Shown here piece by piece: positions 8,842-18,477 of a stretch of DNA of 40,761 nucleotides. Location: NCBI RefSeq assembly GCF_001617365.1, contig NZ_LVJR01000116.1, positions 1 through 40,761 of the forward strand, read 5' to 3'. The number at the start of each line of letters is the position of its first letter. Positions within the stretch are counted from its first letter, which is position 1. Source of the stretch: Rhodanobacter sp. FW104-R8 (GTDB taxonomy: Bacteria > Pseudomonadota > Gammaproteobacteria > Xanthomonadales > Rhodanobacteraceae). The position numbers and the translations under genes are program-made. The notes under the pieces are model-generated. The model made no database searches. It was not told where the DNA came from and saw only the letters and a list, made by a program, of their open reading frames with translations.

Positions 8842-10890
8842 ATGTCCCACGCCCTCGACCAGCAATGCATCGACCTGCTGCGTTTCCTGTCGGTGGACAT
8901 GGTGCAGCACGCGAACAGCGGCCACCCCGGCCTGCCGCTGGGCGCCGCGCCGATGGCCTACGCGCTGTGGACGCGGCAGCTGAAGCACAACCCGGCCAAT
9001 CCGCACTGGCCCGACCGCGACCGCTTCGTGCTGTCCGCCGGCCACGGTTCGGCGCTGCTGTACAGCCTGCTGTTCGCCACCGGCTACGACCTCGCGCTGG
9101 ACGACCTCAAGCAGTTCCGCCAGTGGGGCAGCAAGGCGCCGGGACACCCCGAGTACGGCCACACGCCGGGCGTCGAGATCACCACCGGCCCGCTCGGCCA
9201 GGGCCTGGCCAACGCGGTGGGCATGGCGATCGGCGAGGCACACCTGGCCGCGCGCTACAACCGCGACGGCCACACGGTGATCGACCACCGCACCTGGGCC
9301 ATCGTCAGCGACGGCGACCTCATGGAAGGCGTGGCCAGCGAGGCCGCTTCGCTGGCCGGCCACCTGAAGCTGGGCAAGCTGGTCTGCCTGTACGACGACA
9401 ACTACGTGACGCTGGCCGGCGGCACCGACATCACCTTCTCCGAGGATCGCGCGAAACGCTTCGAGGCCTACGGCTGGCAGACCATCCAGGTGACCGACGG
9501 CAATGACCTGGCGGCGATCGACGCCGCCTTGCTTGAGGCGCGCGCCGACAGCGCGCGGCCCACGCTGATCCTGGTGCGCACGCACATCGGCTACGGCTCG
9601 CCCGAGCAGGACACGTTCAAGGCGCACGGCTCGCCACTGGGCGTCGAGGACGTCCGGAAGACGAAGGAGAAGCTGGGCTGGCCGGTCGAACCGGACTTTC
9701 TCCTGCCGCCGCCGGCGCTCAAGCACCTGCGCGAAGCGCTGGACCGCGGCGTGGCGGCCGAACGCGCCTGGAACAGCCGCATGGACGTCTATACCAAAGC
9801 CTTCCCCGAGCTGGCCGCCGAGTTGCAAGGCCGCCTGGATGGCGAACTGCCGGCGGGCTGGGACGCTGACATCCCGGTGTTTCCCGCCGATGCCAAGGGC
9901 CTCGCCACCCGCGTCGCCGGCGGCAAGGTGATGAACGCGATCGCGCCGAAACTGCCCGCGCTGGGCGGCGGCTCGGCCGACCTCGACCCGTCCACCCACA
10001 CCGCGCTGAAGGACCTGGGCGACTTCAATCCGCCGCTGGCGCCGGGCGAGGACAGCCAGGGTTCGGACGGCGGCGGCTGGAGCCATGCCGGCCGCAACCT
10101 GCACTTCGGCGTGCGCGAGCATGCGATGGGCGCGATCGCGAACGGGCTGGCCGTGCACGGCGGCTTCATCCCCTACGGTTCGACCTTCCTGATCTTCTCC
10201 GACTACATGCGCCCGGCGATCCGCCTCGCCGCGCTGATGGGCGTGCACGTGGTGCACGTGTTCACCCACGACAGCGTGGCGCTGGGCGAAGACGGCCCCA
10301 CCCACCAGCCGGTGGAACAGCTGGCCAGCCTGCGCGCGATCCCCAACCTCAGCGTGATCCGCCCCGCCGACGCCAACGAGACCGCCGTGGCGTGGAAGGT
10401 GGCGCTGGAAACAAAGCGGCGGCCGGTGCTGCTGGCGCTGACCCGGCAGAACGTGCCCACGCTGGACCGCACCCGCTACGCCAGCGCCGACGGCCTGCGC
10501 CAGGGCGCGTACGTGCTCAGCGATGCGCCGAACGGCAAGCCCTCACTGATCCTGCTCGCCAGCGGCTCCGAGGTCGGCCTGATCGTCGAAGCCGCCGACC
10601 AGCTGCAGGCCGACGGCATCGCCGTGCGCTGCGTGTCGATGCCGAGCTGGGAATTGTTCGACGCGCAGCCGCAGAGCTATCGCGACCAGGTGCTGCCGCC
10701 CGACGTGCCGGCACGGCTGGCGGTGGAACTGGGCGTGTCGCAGGGCTGGGACCGCTACGTCGGCGCGAAGGGCGACATGCTCGGCATCGACCACTTCGGC
10801 GCCTCCGCGCCGGCCGAGGTGCTGCTGCGCGAGTTCGGCTTCACGGTGGACAACGTGGTGGCACGAGCGAAGGCGCTGCTGGCGCGGTAA
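8842..10890 (+). CDS. tkt: transketolase
   Basis: This cytoplasmic thiamine-diphosphate enzyme moves two-carbon ketol units between pentose, heptose and triose phosphates. It has 682 residues, near the usual 660-670. The N-terminus has [11 protein letters not shown] (24-34). The ThDP/Mg motif starts at [10 protein letters not shown] and ends around LYDDN (about 153-185). The pyrimidine-domain motif [14 protein letters not shown] (about 475-488) is followed by the C-terminal domain. A GGAG site lies upstream of the ATG. It lies 136 bases after pgm behind the REP hairpin, so it may be read through from the zwf operon or have its own promoter. With tal it completes the non-oxidative pentose phosphate shuffle. 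Confidence 0.96.
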   Translation: MSHALDQQCIDLLRFLSVDMVQHANSGHPGLPLGAAPMAYALWTRQLKHNPANPHWPDRDRFVLSAGHGSALLYSLLFATGYDLALDDLKQFRQWGSKAPGHPEYGHTPGVEITTGPLGQGLANAVGMAIGEAHLAARYNRDGHTVIDHRTWAIVSDGDLMEGVASEAASLAGHLKLGKLVCLYDDNYVTLAGGTDITFSEDRAKRFEAYGWQTIQVTDGNDLAAIDAALLEARADSARPTLILVRTHIGYGSPEQDTFKAHGSPLGVEDVRKTKEKLGWPVEPDFLLPPPALKHLREALDRGVAAERAWNSRMDVYTKAFPELAAELQGRLDGELPAGWDADIPVFPADAKGLATRVAGGKVMNAIAPKLPALGGGSADLDPSTHTALKDLGDFNPPLAPGEDSQGSDGGGWSHAGRNLHFGVREHAMGAIANGLAVHGGFIPYGSTFLIFSDYMRPAIRLAALMGVHVVHVFTHDSVALGEDGPTHQPVEQLASLRAIPNLSVIRPADANETAVAWKVALETKRRPVLLALTRQNVPTLDRTRYASADGLRQGAYVLSDAPNGKPSLILLASGSEVGLIVEAADQLQADGIAVRCVSMPSWELFDAQPQSYRDQVLPPDVPARLAVELGVSQGWDRYVGAKGDMLGIDHFGASAPAEVLLREFGFTVDNVVARAKALLAR

Positions 10891-10991
10891 CACCGGAGCT
10901 CGCGCAATCGCACGGGATCACAAAACGTGTCCCGGCAAGCCATCAAGGCGACGGGCAGAAGGCATGCCCGGGCATTTACTAGCGGCTTATA

Positions 10992-11019
10992 TTAACTTCT
11001 ATGCAATTTTTGATATAAA
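10992..11019 (+). promoter_or_regulatory. sigma70-like promoter in an AT-rich patch
   Basis: TTAACT (10992-10997) and TATAAA (11014-11019) are separated by 16 bases, inside an unusually AT-rich patch (about 10975-11040) in an otherwise very GC-rich region. It lies 25 bases upstream of the ATPase start. This is a motif-only prediction. Confidence 0.45.
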
Positions 11020-11044
11020 TGCCAAGAACTCGCTAGAGACGGCC

Positions 11045-12226
11045 ATGGATCCCTACAGCAACCCCTTCAATCCCGGCGCCGGCGTCAGTCCACCCGAACT
11101 GGCCGGACGTTCGGAGGTGCTCAGCCAGGCCATCACGGCACTGGAACGCACCAAGCGCGGTCGGCATGCCAAGTCATTGATGATTCTTGGCTTGCGCGGC
11201 GTGGGCAAGACCGTATTGCTGAACGAGATCGCCCGGGAGGCCAGTGAACGGGGTTATCTCACCGAACAGATCGAGGCACGTGACGGCGAAGATTTACGCC
11301 AGCTGCTGATACACACATTACGCAAAGTGCTTCTGCAACTGGACCGAAGCGCGCAGGCCATCGAGGCCGTGAAAAGAAGTCTCCGCGTGCTGCGCAGTTT
11401 CATCGGCAATGTCACCGCAAGCGCCGGCGGCGTGGACGTGACCCTGGGCGTGGACCCGGAAGCCGGGCAGGCGGACAGCGGCGATCTGGAAGCAGACATC
11501 AAGGACGTTCTGGTAGCTGCCGCACGAGCCGCGCAGGCGGCCTCCCGTCCGGTGGCTTTGTTGATCGACGAACTGCAATACGTGCCGCGCGCGGAACTGG
11601 GAGCACTGATTCGCGCCATCCACGCCATCAACCAGGCGGGATTGCCGCTGTTGCTGTTTGGTGCGGGCTTGCCGCAGTTGGCGGGTCAAGCCGGCGATGC
11701 CAAGAGTTATGCCGAACGGCTGTTCGACTTTCCGCGACTGGACAGGCTGCAGGAAGAGGATGCATATAAGGCGATCCGCGAACCCGTGGAGGAAGAAGGC
11801 GCCCGTATCGAGGACTCTGCACTGGCGGAAATCTATGTGCAGACCCGTGGCTATCCCTACTTCCTGCAGGAATGGGGCTACAACGCGTGGAACGCGGCCG
11901 CCGACAAGGTCATCACGGTGGACGCCGCCACTGCCGCCACCGACCAGTCCATACGTAAGCTGGACCAATCCTTCTTTCGTGTGCGCTTCGACCGGTTGAC
12001 ACCGCTGGAACGCGACTACATGCGTTACTTGGCAGAGTTTGGCGAAGGCCCGCAGCGATCATCCGACGTCGCCAAGGCCATGGGCAGGGGCGGAAGCAGC
12101 CTGGGACCGACCCGCGACAACCTGATCAAGAAAGGCATGATCTACGCACCGGAACACGGCCTGATCGCTTTCACCGTGCCGCTGTTCGATGAGTTCATGC
12201 GGCGCGTCATGCCGTTGTCGCCGTAG
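11045..12226 (+). CDS. AAA-family ATPase with C-terminal winged-helix-like region
   Basis: This 393-residue protein resembles the AAA_16/Orc1-Cdc6-like or STAND-type single ATPases. Walker A is GLRGVGKT (49-56), following the N-terminal [16 protein letters not shown] that this group usually carries. Walker B is ALLIDELQ (171-178, with D175 and E176). [10 protein letters not shown] may be sensor I. The C-terminal 80 or so residues ([20 protein letters not shown] onward) look like a winged-helix DNA-binding domain. An open frame extends 27 codons upstream, but the ATG at 11045 fits the family and follows GAGAC. It is an isolated gene with an AT-rich promoter and slightly relaxed codon use (for example TTA and ATA), so acquisition by transfer is plausible. 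The role is unknown; regulatory or defence-type functions are possible. Confidence 0.8.
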   Translation: MDPYSNPFNPGAGVSPPELAGRSEVLSQAITALERTKRGRHAKSLMILGLRGVGKTVLLNEIAREASERGYLTEQIEARDGEDLRQLLIHTLRKVLLQLDRSAQAIEAVKRSLRVLRSFIGNVTASAGGVDVTLGVDPEAGQADSGDLEADIKDVLVAAARAAQAASRPVALLIDELQYVPRAELGALIRAIHAINQAGLPLLLFGAGLPQLAGQAGDAKSYAERLFDFPRLDRLQEEDAYKAIREPVEEEGARIEDSALAEIYVQTRGYPYFLQEWGYNAWNAAADKVITVDAATAATDQSIRKLDQSFFRVRFDRLTPLERDYMRYLAEFGEGPQRSSDVAKAMGRGGSSLGPTRDNLIKKGMIYAPEHGLIAFTVPLFDEFMRRVMPLSP

Positions 12227-12270
12227 CCGAGACGCAGCGGCGTCGCCTCGGCACGACGGCACAAGAATCC

Positions 12271-13026
12271 TCAGTTGCGCGACTGCAGCTTCGACAGCAG
12301 GCGCAGCAGTTCCAGGTACAGCCAGACCAGGGTCACCACCAGCGCGAAGGCGCCGTACCACTCCATGTACTTCGGCGCGCCCTGCTGGGCGCCGGTTTCG
12401 ATCAGGTCGAAGTCGAGGATCAGGTTGAGCGCCGCGATCACCACCACCACCGCGCTGAACGCGATGCCGATGCCGTTGCTGCCGTTGATGAAACCCATCG
12501 AGTGGCCGAAGAAGCCCATCGCGAAGTTCGCCAGGTACAGCAGCAGGATGCCGCCGGTGGCGGCGGCGACGCCGAGCTTGAACTTCTCGGTGGCGCGGAT
12601 CAGCCCGCTGCGATAGGCCAGCAGCATCGCGGCCATGGTGCCGAAGGTCAGCCCCACCGCCTGCATCACGATGCCGGGGTAGCGCATCTCGAAGATCGCC
12701 GACAGTGCACCGATGAACAGCCCTTCCGCCACCGCGTACAGCGGCGCGGTGATCGGTGCCCAGGTCTTCTTGAACACGGTGACCAGGGCCAGCACAAGGC
12801 CGCCGATCGCGCCGCCGAGCACCAGCGGCATCATCGCCGGCAGGCTCCCGGGGCCGGCGAACCGGCTCCAGCTGACCATCGCGCCGACCAGCACCAGGAT
12901 CAGCAGCAGGCCGGTCTTGTTGACCGTGCCGTTGATCGTCATCGCCTCGTCGCCGCGGGTGAGGACCGCGCCGCTGGCGGCATCGAGGAAGGTGTTCTTG
13001 TTGAGCGCCGGATTGCCGCTTTGCAT
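12271..13026 (-). CDS. Bax inhibitor-1/YccA-type membrane protein
   Basis: This 251-residue inner-membrane protein has about seven hydrophobic segments from residue 38 to the C-terminus. The first 35 residues are soluble (NPALNKNTF and ...[15 protein letters not shown]), which is the hallmark of the bacterial Bax-I_1 subgroup (PF12811). [20 protein letters not shown] and [21 protein letters not shown] are family-like blocks. Members of the wider family (YccA, YbhL) affect membrane protein turnover or act as calcium leak channels, but the role of this subgroup is not known. The ATG at 13026 is preceded by GGGAGCAG. It is divergent from hemC across a 123-base gap that must hold both promoters. 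Confidence 0.85.
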   Translation of the reverse strand: MQSGNPALNKNTFLDAASGAVLTRGDEAMTINGTVNKTGLLLILVLVGAMVSWSRFAGPGSLPAMMPLVLGGAIGGLVLALVTVFKKTWAPITAPLYAVAEGLFIGALSAIFEMRYPGIVMQAVGLTFGTMAAMLLAYRSGLIRATEKFKLGVAAATGGILLLYLANFAMGFFGHSMGFINGSNGIGIAFSAVVVVIAALNLILDFDLIETGAQQGAPKYMEWYGAFALVVTLVWLYLELLRLLSKLQSRN

Positions 13027-13149
13027 GATCTGCTCCCGTGGTTTGCCATCATCGTAGCGGCTTTGCCGCCGCCCTGCGCCAATGTGCCGTTGCGCCGCCG
13101 TACGCAAACTACGCGACAATGTGCGCCTGTCGAACGTCGCGGAGCCCCG

Positions 13150-14067
13150 ATGAACCCTTCCACCCTGCGTATCGCCACCCGCAAGAGCGCGCTCGCGCTG
13201 TGGCAGGCCGAGCACGTCGCCGCGCGGCTGCGCGCCACGCATCCGGGGCTGGCGGTGGAGCTGGTGCCGATGAGCACCCGCGGCGACGAGATCCTGGACC
13301 AGCCGCTGGCCACCATCGGCGGCAAGGGGCTGTTCCTGAAGGAGCTGGAGGTGGCGATGCTGGAAGGCCGCGCCGACCTCGCCGTGCATTCGCTGAAGGA
13401 CGTGCCGGCGCAGTTGGAGCCGGGCTTCGCGCTGCCGGCGATCCTGCCGCGCGCGGACGCCGCCGATGCGTTCGTCAGCAATCACCACGACAACCCCGCC
13501 GCGCTGCCCCACGGCGCGCGCGTGGGCACCTCGTCGCTGCGGCGGCAGGCGCAGTTGCGCGCACTGCGGCCGGATCTTGAACTGCTCGACCTGCGCGGCA
13601 ACGTGGGCACCCGCCTGGCCAAGCTCGACGCCGGCGCCTACGACGCGATCGTGCTGGCCTGCGCGGGACTGGAGCGGCTGGGCCTGGCCGCGCGGATCCG
13701 CTCGCGGCTGGCCGCGCCGGACTGGCTGCCGGCGCCGGGGCAGGCGGCGATCGCGATCGAGGCACGCGAGGGCCAGCCCGGCGTACTGGCGCTGCTGGCC
13801 GCACTGGACGACGCCGACACCCGGCTCACCGTCAGCGCCGAGCGTGCGATGAATCAGGCGCTGGGCGGCAGCTGCACGGTGCCGGTCGGCGCGTGGTGCA
13901 CGCTGGGCGAACACGGCCTGCACCTGCGCGGCATGGTCGGCGACGCGGCCAGCGGCCAGCTGCTGCATGCCGAGGCCAGCGGCCCCGCCGACCAGGCGAT
14001 CGCGCTGGGCCGGCAGGTGGCGGCGGCGTTGCTGGCGCAGGGCGCCGCCGAGCTGCTTAGACTCTGA
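13150..14067 (+). CDS. hemC: porphobilinogen deaminase (hydroxymethylbilane synthase)
   Basis: This cytoplasmic enzyme of haem biosynthesis joins four porphobilinogen units into hydroxymethylbilane. It has 305 residues. The cofactor-attachment cysteine is C242 in [12 protein letters not shown], and the catalytic aspartate is D84 in HSLKDVP. The N-terminal [13 protein letters not shown] and the [11 protein letters not shown] block are typical. The open frame continues far upstream, antisense to the Bax-inhibitor gene, but the ATG at 13150 is preceded by GGAG and gives the normal N-terminus. It is not followed by hemD here. Downstream come a 22-nt inverted repeat and a bidirectional terminator. 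Confidence 0.96.
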   Translation: MNPSTLRIATRKSALALWQAEHVAARLRATHPGLAVELVPMSTRGDEILDQPLATIGGKGLFLKELEVAMLEGRADLAVHSLKDVPAQLEPGFALPAILPRADAADAFVSNHHDNPAALPHGARVGTSSLRRQAQLRALRPDLELLDLRGNVGTRLAKLDAGAYDAIVLACAGLERLGLAARIRSRLAAPDWLPAPGQAAIAIEAREGQPGVLALLAALDDADTRLTVSAERAMNQALGGSCTVPVGAWCTLGEHGLHLRGMVGDAASGQLLHAEASGPADQAIALGRQVAAALLAQGAAELLRL

Positions 14068-14105
14068 AAAACGGCGCCGATTTTCAACGCCGGTCGCAGC
14101 CTCGG

Positions 14106-14170
14106 CAGGGCGGGCACGGCCCGCCGCCTTTCGCGTTGCATGGCAAGAGCGGCGGGCGGTGCCCGCCCTG
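14106..14170. repeat. inverted repeat with 22-nt arms after hemC
   Basis: The arms 14106-14127 and 14149-14170 are inverted copies with one mismatch in 22, built on CAGGGCGGGCAC and GTGCCCGCCCTG around a 21-nt loop. It lies 38 bases after the hemC stop. It could act as a hairpin for the hemC transcript or be a member of another dispersed palindrome family. It lacks a T-run on the plus strand. Confidence 0.75.
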
Positions 14171-14177
14171 CAAAAAC

Positions 14178-14211
14178 AAACGGCCCCGCCGCTCGCGCGA
14201 CGGGGCCGTTT
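14178..14211. terminator. rho-independent terminator, probably bidirectional
   Basis: An 11-bp perfect stem, AAACGGCCCCG (14178-14188) with CGGGGCCGTTT (14201-14211), encloses a 12-nt loop. Read on the minus strand it is followed by TTTGTTTTTG, a good terminator for the DUF481 gene that ends at 14233. On the plus strand it can also stop hemC. Confidence 0.8.
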
Positions 14212-14232
14212 CCGTATCGGTGACACTCGAAC

Positions 14233-15048
14233 TCAGAAGCTGTAGACCAAATTGGTGGTGGTCAGCGTGTCGGTCTTCTTGGTCTTGGTGGCGGCCACCA
14301 CGTCGCTGTTGTGGCGCACCTGGAAACCGACCTTCAGCGCCAGCTTGCGGGTCATGCTGACCGCCAGGCCTGCGTCGTTCTGCAGGTAGGTGTTCTTCGA
14401 GCCCGCTTCCATCAGGAACGTGTCCTCGAACGCGGCGTTGTCGCTCAGCTTGTACTTGTAGTTGACCAGGCCGCGGGCAACCATCTCGCTCTGGCTCGGC
14501 TGCCGCTGCCTGGTCTCGACGCCGTTCACCACCAGGTCGATGTCGGCCGGACGGTAGCGCTTGTAGCCGGGGCCGATTTCGAACGACAGCTCGTTGCGCT
14601 CGTCCTTCAACGCGATGTAGCCGTAGCCGAGCGAGACGATGCCCTGCCACAGGTTCGCGCCGAAGTCGTCGTGCTCGTAGCGAGCCGCGCCCACGATGTA
14701 GCTGCGCGGGTCGAGCTTGAGGCCGACCGAAGCGCCGCCGTCGTAACGGTTCGCGGTGGTGTTGAATTTCTTGATGGTGTTGCCGCTGCTGTCGACCACG
14801 GTCTGCTGGCTCTTCGAGCGCAGGCCGTCGAGGAAGAAGGTGTTCTTCCACTGCTCGTTTTCCTGGCTCAGGCCGAGTTTCGCGTTGACGTTCTCCGAGC
14901 GCGAGTTGCCGGTGGACGAGGCGAAGCCGAATTCGCCCGAACCGCTCCAGCCGCCGTTGCTGGACGGGGTGGTGTCGGCATCCTGGGCCTGCACGGCGAA
15001 ACTGGCGAAGGCGGCCAGCAGCAGGCCGGCGATCAAGGTCTTTTTCAT
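14233..15048 (-). CDS. DUF481 (YdiY-like) outer-membrane beta-barrel protein
   Basis: This 271-residue protein has a clear signal peptide (MKKTLIAGLLLAAFASFAVQAQ, cleavage after AQA at about residue 21), then a short Ser/Gly linker and a C-terminal barrel with alternating aromatic strands. The last residue is Phe, as expected for BAM-inserted outer-membrane proteins. GEFGFASSTGNSRSENVNAK is the start of the DUF481 domain. The function of this family is not established. The ATG is at 15048; a terminator lies 22 bases after the stop. It is monocistronic and divergent from the WYL regulator across 280 bases in which no gene was seen. Confidence 0.88.
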   Translation of the reverse strand: MKKTLIAGLLLAAFASFAVQAQDADTTPSSNGGWSGSGEFGFASSTGNSRSENVNAKLGLSQENEQWKNTFFLDGLRSKSQQTVVDSSGNTIKKFNTTANRYDGGASVGLKLDPRSYIVGAARYEHDDFGANLWQGIVSLGYGYIALKDERNELSFEIGPGYKRYRPADIDLVVNGVETRQRQPSQSEMVARGLVNYKYKLSDNAAFEDTFLMEAGSKNTYLQNDAGLAVSMTRKLALKVGFQVRHNSDVVAATKTKKTDTLTTTNLVYSF

Positions 15049-15328
15049 CGGGAAAGAGGATCCATTTGTTAAGCAAAAGTAAGGCCGCTACCTTAACGCG
15101 GCGGCTTGAACTTGCAATGAACACCGCCGGCAAGCCATCGGAGGCGCTTCCATCGCACGCCCGGCGTACATTCGAGGCCGGTGTCGGGAGATGGCTCCAG
15201 CCAGCAGCCGTCCGCAGCACGGACGGCATGCACGCTGCACCCGCAGTGGCGGCGCGGTGACTTGCAGCCACCACGACCCGCCTCCATGCTACACAACGCC
15301 TCCCTCCCGACGATATGCCGACGCTTCC

Positions 15329-16312
15329 ATGGATCGCTACGAACGCATACTGACCCTGCACCGGCTGCTGAAGTCGGCGCACTACCCGATCCCGCTGTCG
15401 CGCCTGCTCGGCGAGCTGGAATGCTCGCGCGCCACGCTTTACCGCGACGTGGCGTTCCTGCGCGATGCGCTGGGCGCGCCGATCGAGAGCGCCGGCACCG
15501 ACCAGGCCGCGTTCCGCTACGAAGTGGGCGAGGGCGAGAAGTTCGAGCTGCCCGGGCTGTGGCTGACCTCCGACGAGCTGGCCGCGCTGCTGGCCTTGAA
15601 CGAGCTGATCAGCCGTTCCGGCCCCGGCGTGCTGGCCGGCGCGCTGGCGCCGTTCAAGGCGCGCATCGAGGGCCTGCTGTCGCACCAGGACAACGGCAGG
15701 GCGCTGCCGATCGAGCGCATCCGCGTGGTCGCCTGGGGCGAGCGCAAGCTCGACCAGCAGGTGTTCCGCATCGTCGCCGGCGCGGTGCTGGAGCGCAAAC
15801 AGCTGCGCTTCCGCTACCGCGCGCGCACCACCAACGCGGACAGCCGCCGCACGGTGTCGCCGCAACGGCTGACCCACTACCGCGACAACTGGTACCTCGA
15901 CGTGTGGGACCACGACCGCCAGGCGCTGCGCAGTTTCGCGGTCGACCGCATCGCCGACGCGCAGGCGCTGGACACGCCCGCCACCGACGTGGCCGACGCC
16001 GACCTCAACGAGCTGCTCGCCTCCAGCTACGGCATCTTCGCCGGCAAGCCGAAGGCGTGGGCGACGATCCGCTTCTCGCAGCACGCCGCGCGCTGGGTCG
16101 CCGACGAGCACTGGCACTCGCAGCAGCAGGGCGAATGGCTGCAAGACGGCCGCTACGAGCTGAAGCTGCCCTACTCCAATTCCAAGGAACTGCTGATGGA
16201 CGTGCTCAAGTACGGCCCGGACGCGGAGGTGGTGGCGCCGCTGTCGCTGCGCGAGGAGATGAAGATCCTGCTGCAGCTGGCGCTGGGCGGCTACCAGCAG
16301 TCGCCGCGCTGA
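15329..16312 (+). CDS. HTH/WYL-domain transcriptional regulator
   Basis: This 327-residue regulator has an N-terminal HTH_11-type winged helix (about 1-60, MDRYERILTLHRLLKSAHYP then LSRLLGELECSRATLYRDVA) and a central WYL domain carrying the literal signature NWYLDVW (about 189-195). The C-terminal WCX region ends with LREEMKILLQL. Such proteins bind nucleotides, nucleic acid or other small ligands and control stress, DNA-damage or defence genes. The target here is unknown. The start is chosen by family alignment, since the frame is open further left; the Shine-Dalgarno is weak. The patatin gene begins 11 bases downstream on the same strand, so the two are probably co-transcribed. Confidence 0.88.
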   Translation: MDRYERILTLHRLLKSAHYPIPLSRLLGELECSRATLYRDVAFLRDALGAPIESAGTDQAAFRYEVGEGEKFELPGLWLTSDELAALLALNELISRSGPGVLAGALAPFKARIEGLLSHQDNGRALPIERIRVVAWGERKLDQQVFRIVAGAVLERKQLRFRYRARTTNADSRRTVSPQRLTHYRDNWYLDVWDHDRQALRSFAVDRIADAQALDTPATDVADADLNELLASSYGIFAGKPKAWATIRFSQHAARWVADEHWHSQQQGEWLQDGRYELKLPYSNSKELLMDVLKYGPDAEVVAPLSLREEMKILLQLALGGYQQSPR

Positions 16313-16323
16313 GCACGGATCCG

Positions 16324-17262
16324 ATGGCCGCCACCGATACCGCCGGTGCCGCGCCCGCCGCGCGCAGGCCGACCGTGGCGCTGGCGCTCGGTTCCGGCGG
16401 CGCGAAGGGGCTGGCGCACATCGGCGTGATCGAGGAGATCGAGGCGCAGGGCTACGCGATCGTGGCGATCGCCGGCACCTCGATGGGCGCGCTGATCGGC
16501 GGCATCCACGCCACCGGCCGGCTCGACGTGTACCGCGACTGGGTCTGCGCGCTGGCCAAGCTCGACGTGCTCAGGCTGGTCGACTGGACCTTCAGCGGCG
16601 GCGGCCTGATCAAGGGCGACAAGATCATCGAGACCATGCGCGGGCTGGTCGGCGACGCGCAGATCGAGGAGCTGCCGCTGGCGTTCACCGCGGTGGCCAC
16701 CGACATCGAGCGCGGCCGCGAAGTGTGGCTGAGCCGGGGCGGCCTGTTCGAGGCGATCCGCGCGTCGATCGCGATCCCCACCGTGTTCCGCCCGCACACC
16801 ATCGACGGCCGCCGGCTGGTCGACGGCGCCCTGCTCAACCCGGTGCCGGTGACACCGCTGATCCGCGAGAGCGCCGACTACCTGATCGCGGTGAGCGTGG
16901 ACGGCCCGGCGATGACCACCGTGCCGCCGGAACCGCCGGTGCACGATGCGGCCACGCCGGAAGGCGGCTACCGCCAGCGCCTCGGCGAATTCATCGGCCG
17001 GATGCTCCCGCGCGGCGAAAGCCGCCCGCGCGAGCCGGGCACGCTCGAACTGCTGACCCAGTCGATGGACCTGATGCAGGCGAACCTGTCGCGGCTGCGC
17101 CTGGCTGCGTACGCGCCGGACCTGCTGATCCAGCTGCCGCACGACATGGCGCTCGCCTACGAGTTCTACCGCGCGCGCGAGCTGATCGAAATGGGCCGCG
17201 CGCAGGCGCGCGCGGCGCTGGCGAACTGGCCGCGGGCCGGCACGCCGCAGCGCGAGGCCTGA
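16324..17262 (+). CDS. patatin-like phospholipase (RssA-type)
   Basis: This 312-residue protein has the Ser-Asp dyad of patatin lipases. The oxyanion loop is GSGGAKG (23-29), the nucleophile is S53 in GTSMG, and the catalytic aspartate is D167 in VDGA. The TDIERGREVWLSRG and IRASIAIPTVFRP blocks are typical of bacterial RssA/YlbK-like proteins. It is expected to hydrolyse phospholipid or lysophospholipid acyl esters. There is no signal peptide, so it acts in the cytoplasm or at the inner face of the membrane. An extension of about 80 residues follows the core. It lies 11 bases after the WYL regulator and probably shares its transcript. The substrate is not known. Confidence 0.9.
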   Translation: MAATDTAGAAPAARRPTVALALGSGGAKGLAHIGVIEEIEAQGYAIVAIAGTSMGALIGGIHATGRLDVYRDWVCALAKLDVLRLVDWTFSGGGLIKGDKIIETMRGLVGDAQIEELPLAFTAVATDIERGREVWLSRGGLFEAIRASIAIPTVFRPHTIDGRRLVDGALLNPVPVTPLIRESADYLIAVSVDGPAMTTVPPEPPVHDAATPEGGYRQRLGEFIGRMLPRGESRPREPGTLELLTQSMDLMQANLSRLRLAAYAPDLLIQLPHDMALAYEFYRARELIEMGRAQARAALANWPRAGTPQREA

Positions 17263-17278
17263 GCCGCGCCTGGGCACC

Positions 17279-17647
17279 CTAGCGTGGACCGTGCATGTGC
17301 AGCCAGTTGTCCAGGTACGCCTTCAGCGCCACCGCGTTGTTGTGCTCTTCGTCGCGCGCGCCGAAGAGCAGGGTGACGGTGTGCCGCGCGGCGCGCTCGG
17401 CCAGTGGCTGCCAGTGCTCGGCCAGCGCATCCAGCTCGCTGGCGTAGCGGTGGCGGAAACCGTCCCAGCGCGCCGGATCGTGGCCGAACCACTGGCGCAG
17501 GGCGGTCGACGGGGCCAGCTCCTTCGCCCATAGGTCCAGCGGCACCGCCTCCTTCTTCAGCCCGCGCGGCCACAGCCGGTCGATCAGCACGCGATAACCG
17601 TCGGCTTTCGCGGCCGGTTCGTAGACACGCTTGACGGCGATGCTCAT
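17279..17647 (-). CDS. DUF488 (YeaO-like) protein
   Basis: This 122-residue cytoplasmic protein belongs to DUF488. VKRVYEPAAKADGYRVLIDR near the N-terminus is followed by LWPRGLKKE, then ELAPSTALRQWFGHDPARW and TLLFGARDEEHNNA, all conserved blocks of the YeaO group. The function is unknown. The start at 17647 (MSIAVKRV) is preferred to one 16 codons upstream because the family begins there. It converges with the patatin gene (17-base gap) and lies 66 bases downstream of the glycosyltransferase gene on the same strand. Confidence 0.85.
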   Translation of the reverse strand: MSIAVKRVYEPAAKADGYRVLIDRLWPRGLKKEAVPLDLWAKELAPSTALRQWFGHDPARWDGFRHRYASELDALAEHWQPLAERAARHTVTLLFGARDEEHNNAVALKAYLDNWLHMHGPR

Positions 17648-17713
17648 CGGATGAGCCTCCCTGGGGGAAGATCCCCAGCATACGACCGGCGGCACCAGGC
17701 GGCGTGACGCGGA

Positions 17714-18430
17714 TCAGAGTTCCTCGACTTTCGTCACCTTGCCCCGGCGCATCAGCCAGGCCACGCCGCGCAGGTCGGCCAGGCCCACCCACAGCCGGTC
17801 CAGCATGCCGTACTTGGACACGCCGGCGGTGCGCGGGCGGTGGCCCACCGGCACGCTGGTGCTCTGGAAACCGGCGCGCTTGACCAGCGCCGGCAGGTAG
17901 CGGTGCATGTGGTCGAAGTAGGGCAGGCGCAGGAACACCTCGCGCTCGAACAGCTTCAGGCCGCAACCGGTGTCCGGCGTGGCGTCCTTCAGCATGCGCG
18001 AGCGCACCGCGTTGGCGACCTTCGAGGAGATCCGCTTGTTGAAGCTGTCCCGGCGCGTGGTGCGCCAGCCGGCGAACAGGCGCACCTCGGCGGCGGCGGT
18101 ATCGCGCGCGGCGAGCAGCTTCGGGATGTCGGCCGGGTCGTTCTGGCCGTCGCCGTCCAGCGTGGCGATCCACGGCGACGACGCCGCGCGCACGCCGTTC
18201 CACACCGCGGTGCTCTGGCCGCTGCGGGTGACGTGGTGCAGCACGCGCAGCTCCGGGTGCAGCGCCTTCTGCGCGGCCAGCACGGCACGGCTGTCGTCGG
18301 TCGAGTCGTCGTCGACGTAGACCACCTCGTAGTCGACCTTGCCGCGCAGCGCGGCGGCGATCTCGGCCAGCAGCAGCGGGATATTGTCGCGCTCGTTGAA
18401 GACGGGGACGACGACGGAGAGTTGCGGCAT
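17714..18430 (-). CDS. GT2 glycosyltransferase, dolichol-phosphate-mannose-synthase-like
   Basis: This 238-residue GT-A fold enzyme begins with LSVVVPVFNERDNI (4-17). It carries YVDDDSTDDS (39-48), the metal/nucleotide motif LDGDGQNDP (91-99) and DTGCGLKLFERE (about 150-161), which places it with the DPM1/ArnC-like group that transfers a sugar to a polyprenyl phosphate. Unlike ArnC it has no C-terminal membrane segments, as in short DPM1 forms. The likely role is charging undecaprenyl phosphate with a sugar for envelope glycan modification. The donor and partner flippase cannot be named; no ArnT or GtrA gene is adjacent. It lies downstream of parB behind a 31-nt inverted repeat. Confidence 0.87.
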   Translation of the reverse strand: MPQLSVVVPVFNERDNIPLLLAEIAAALRGKVDYEVVYVDDDSTDDSRAVLAAQKALHPELRVLHHVTRSGQSTAVWNGVRAASSPWIATLDGDGQNDPADIPKLLAARDTAAAEVRLFAGWRTTRRDSFNKRISSKVANAVRSRMLKDATPDTGCGLKLFEREVFLRLPYFDHMHRYLPALVKRAGFQSTSVPVGHRPRTAGVSKYGMLDRLWVGLADLRGVAWLMRRGKVTKVEEL

Positions 18431-18477
18431 GGGGAGGCCTTGAGTATTTGCGTGAACGTGAAGCGTGTGGCGGAGCG

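Noticed and set aside
10235..10262. GTGCACGTGGTGCACGTG repeat considered as a parS-like (CACGTG) site
   Set aside because: It lies inside tkt coding sequence, lacks the full GTTNCACGTGNAAC palindrome, and results from repeated Val-His codons.
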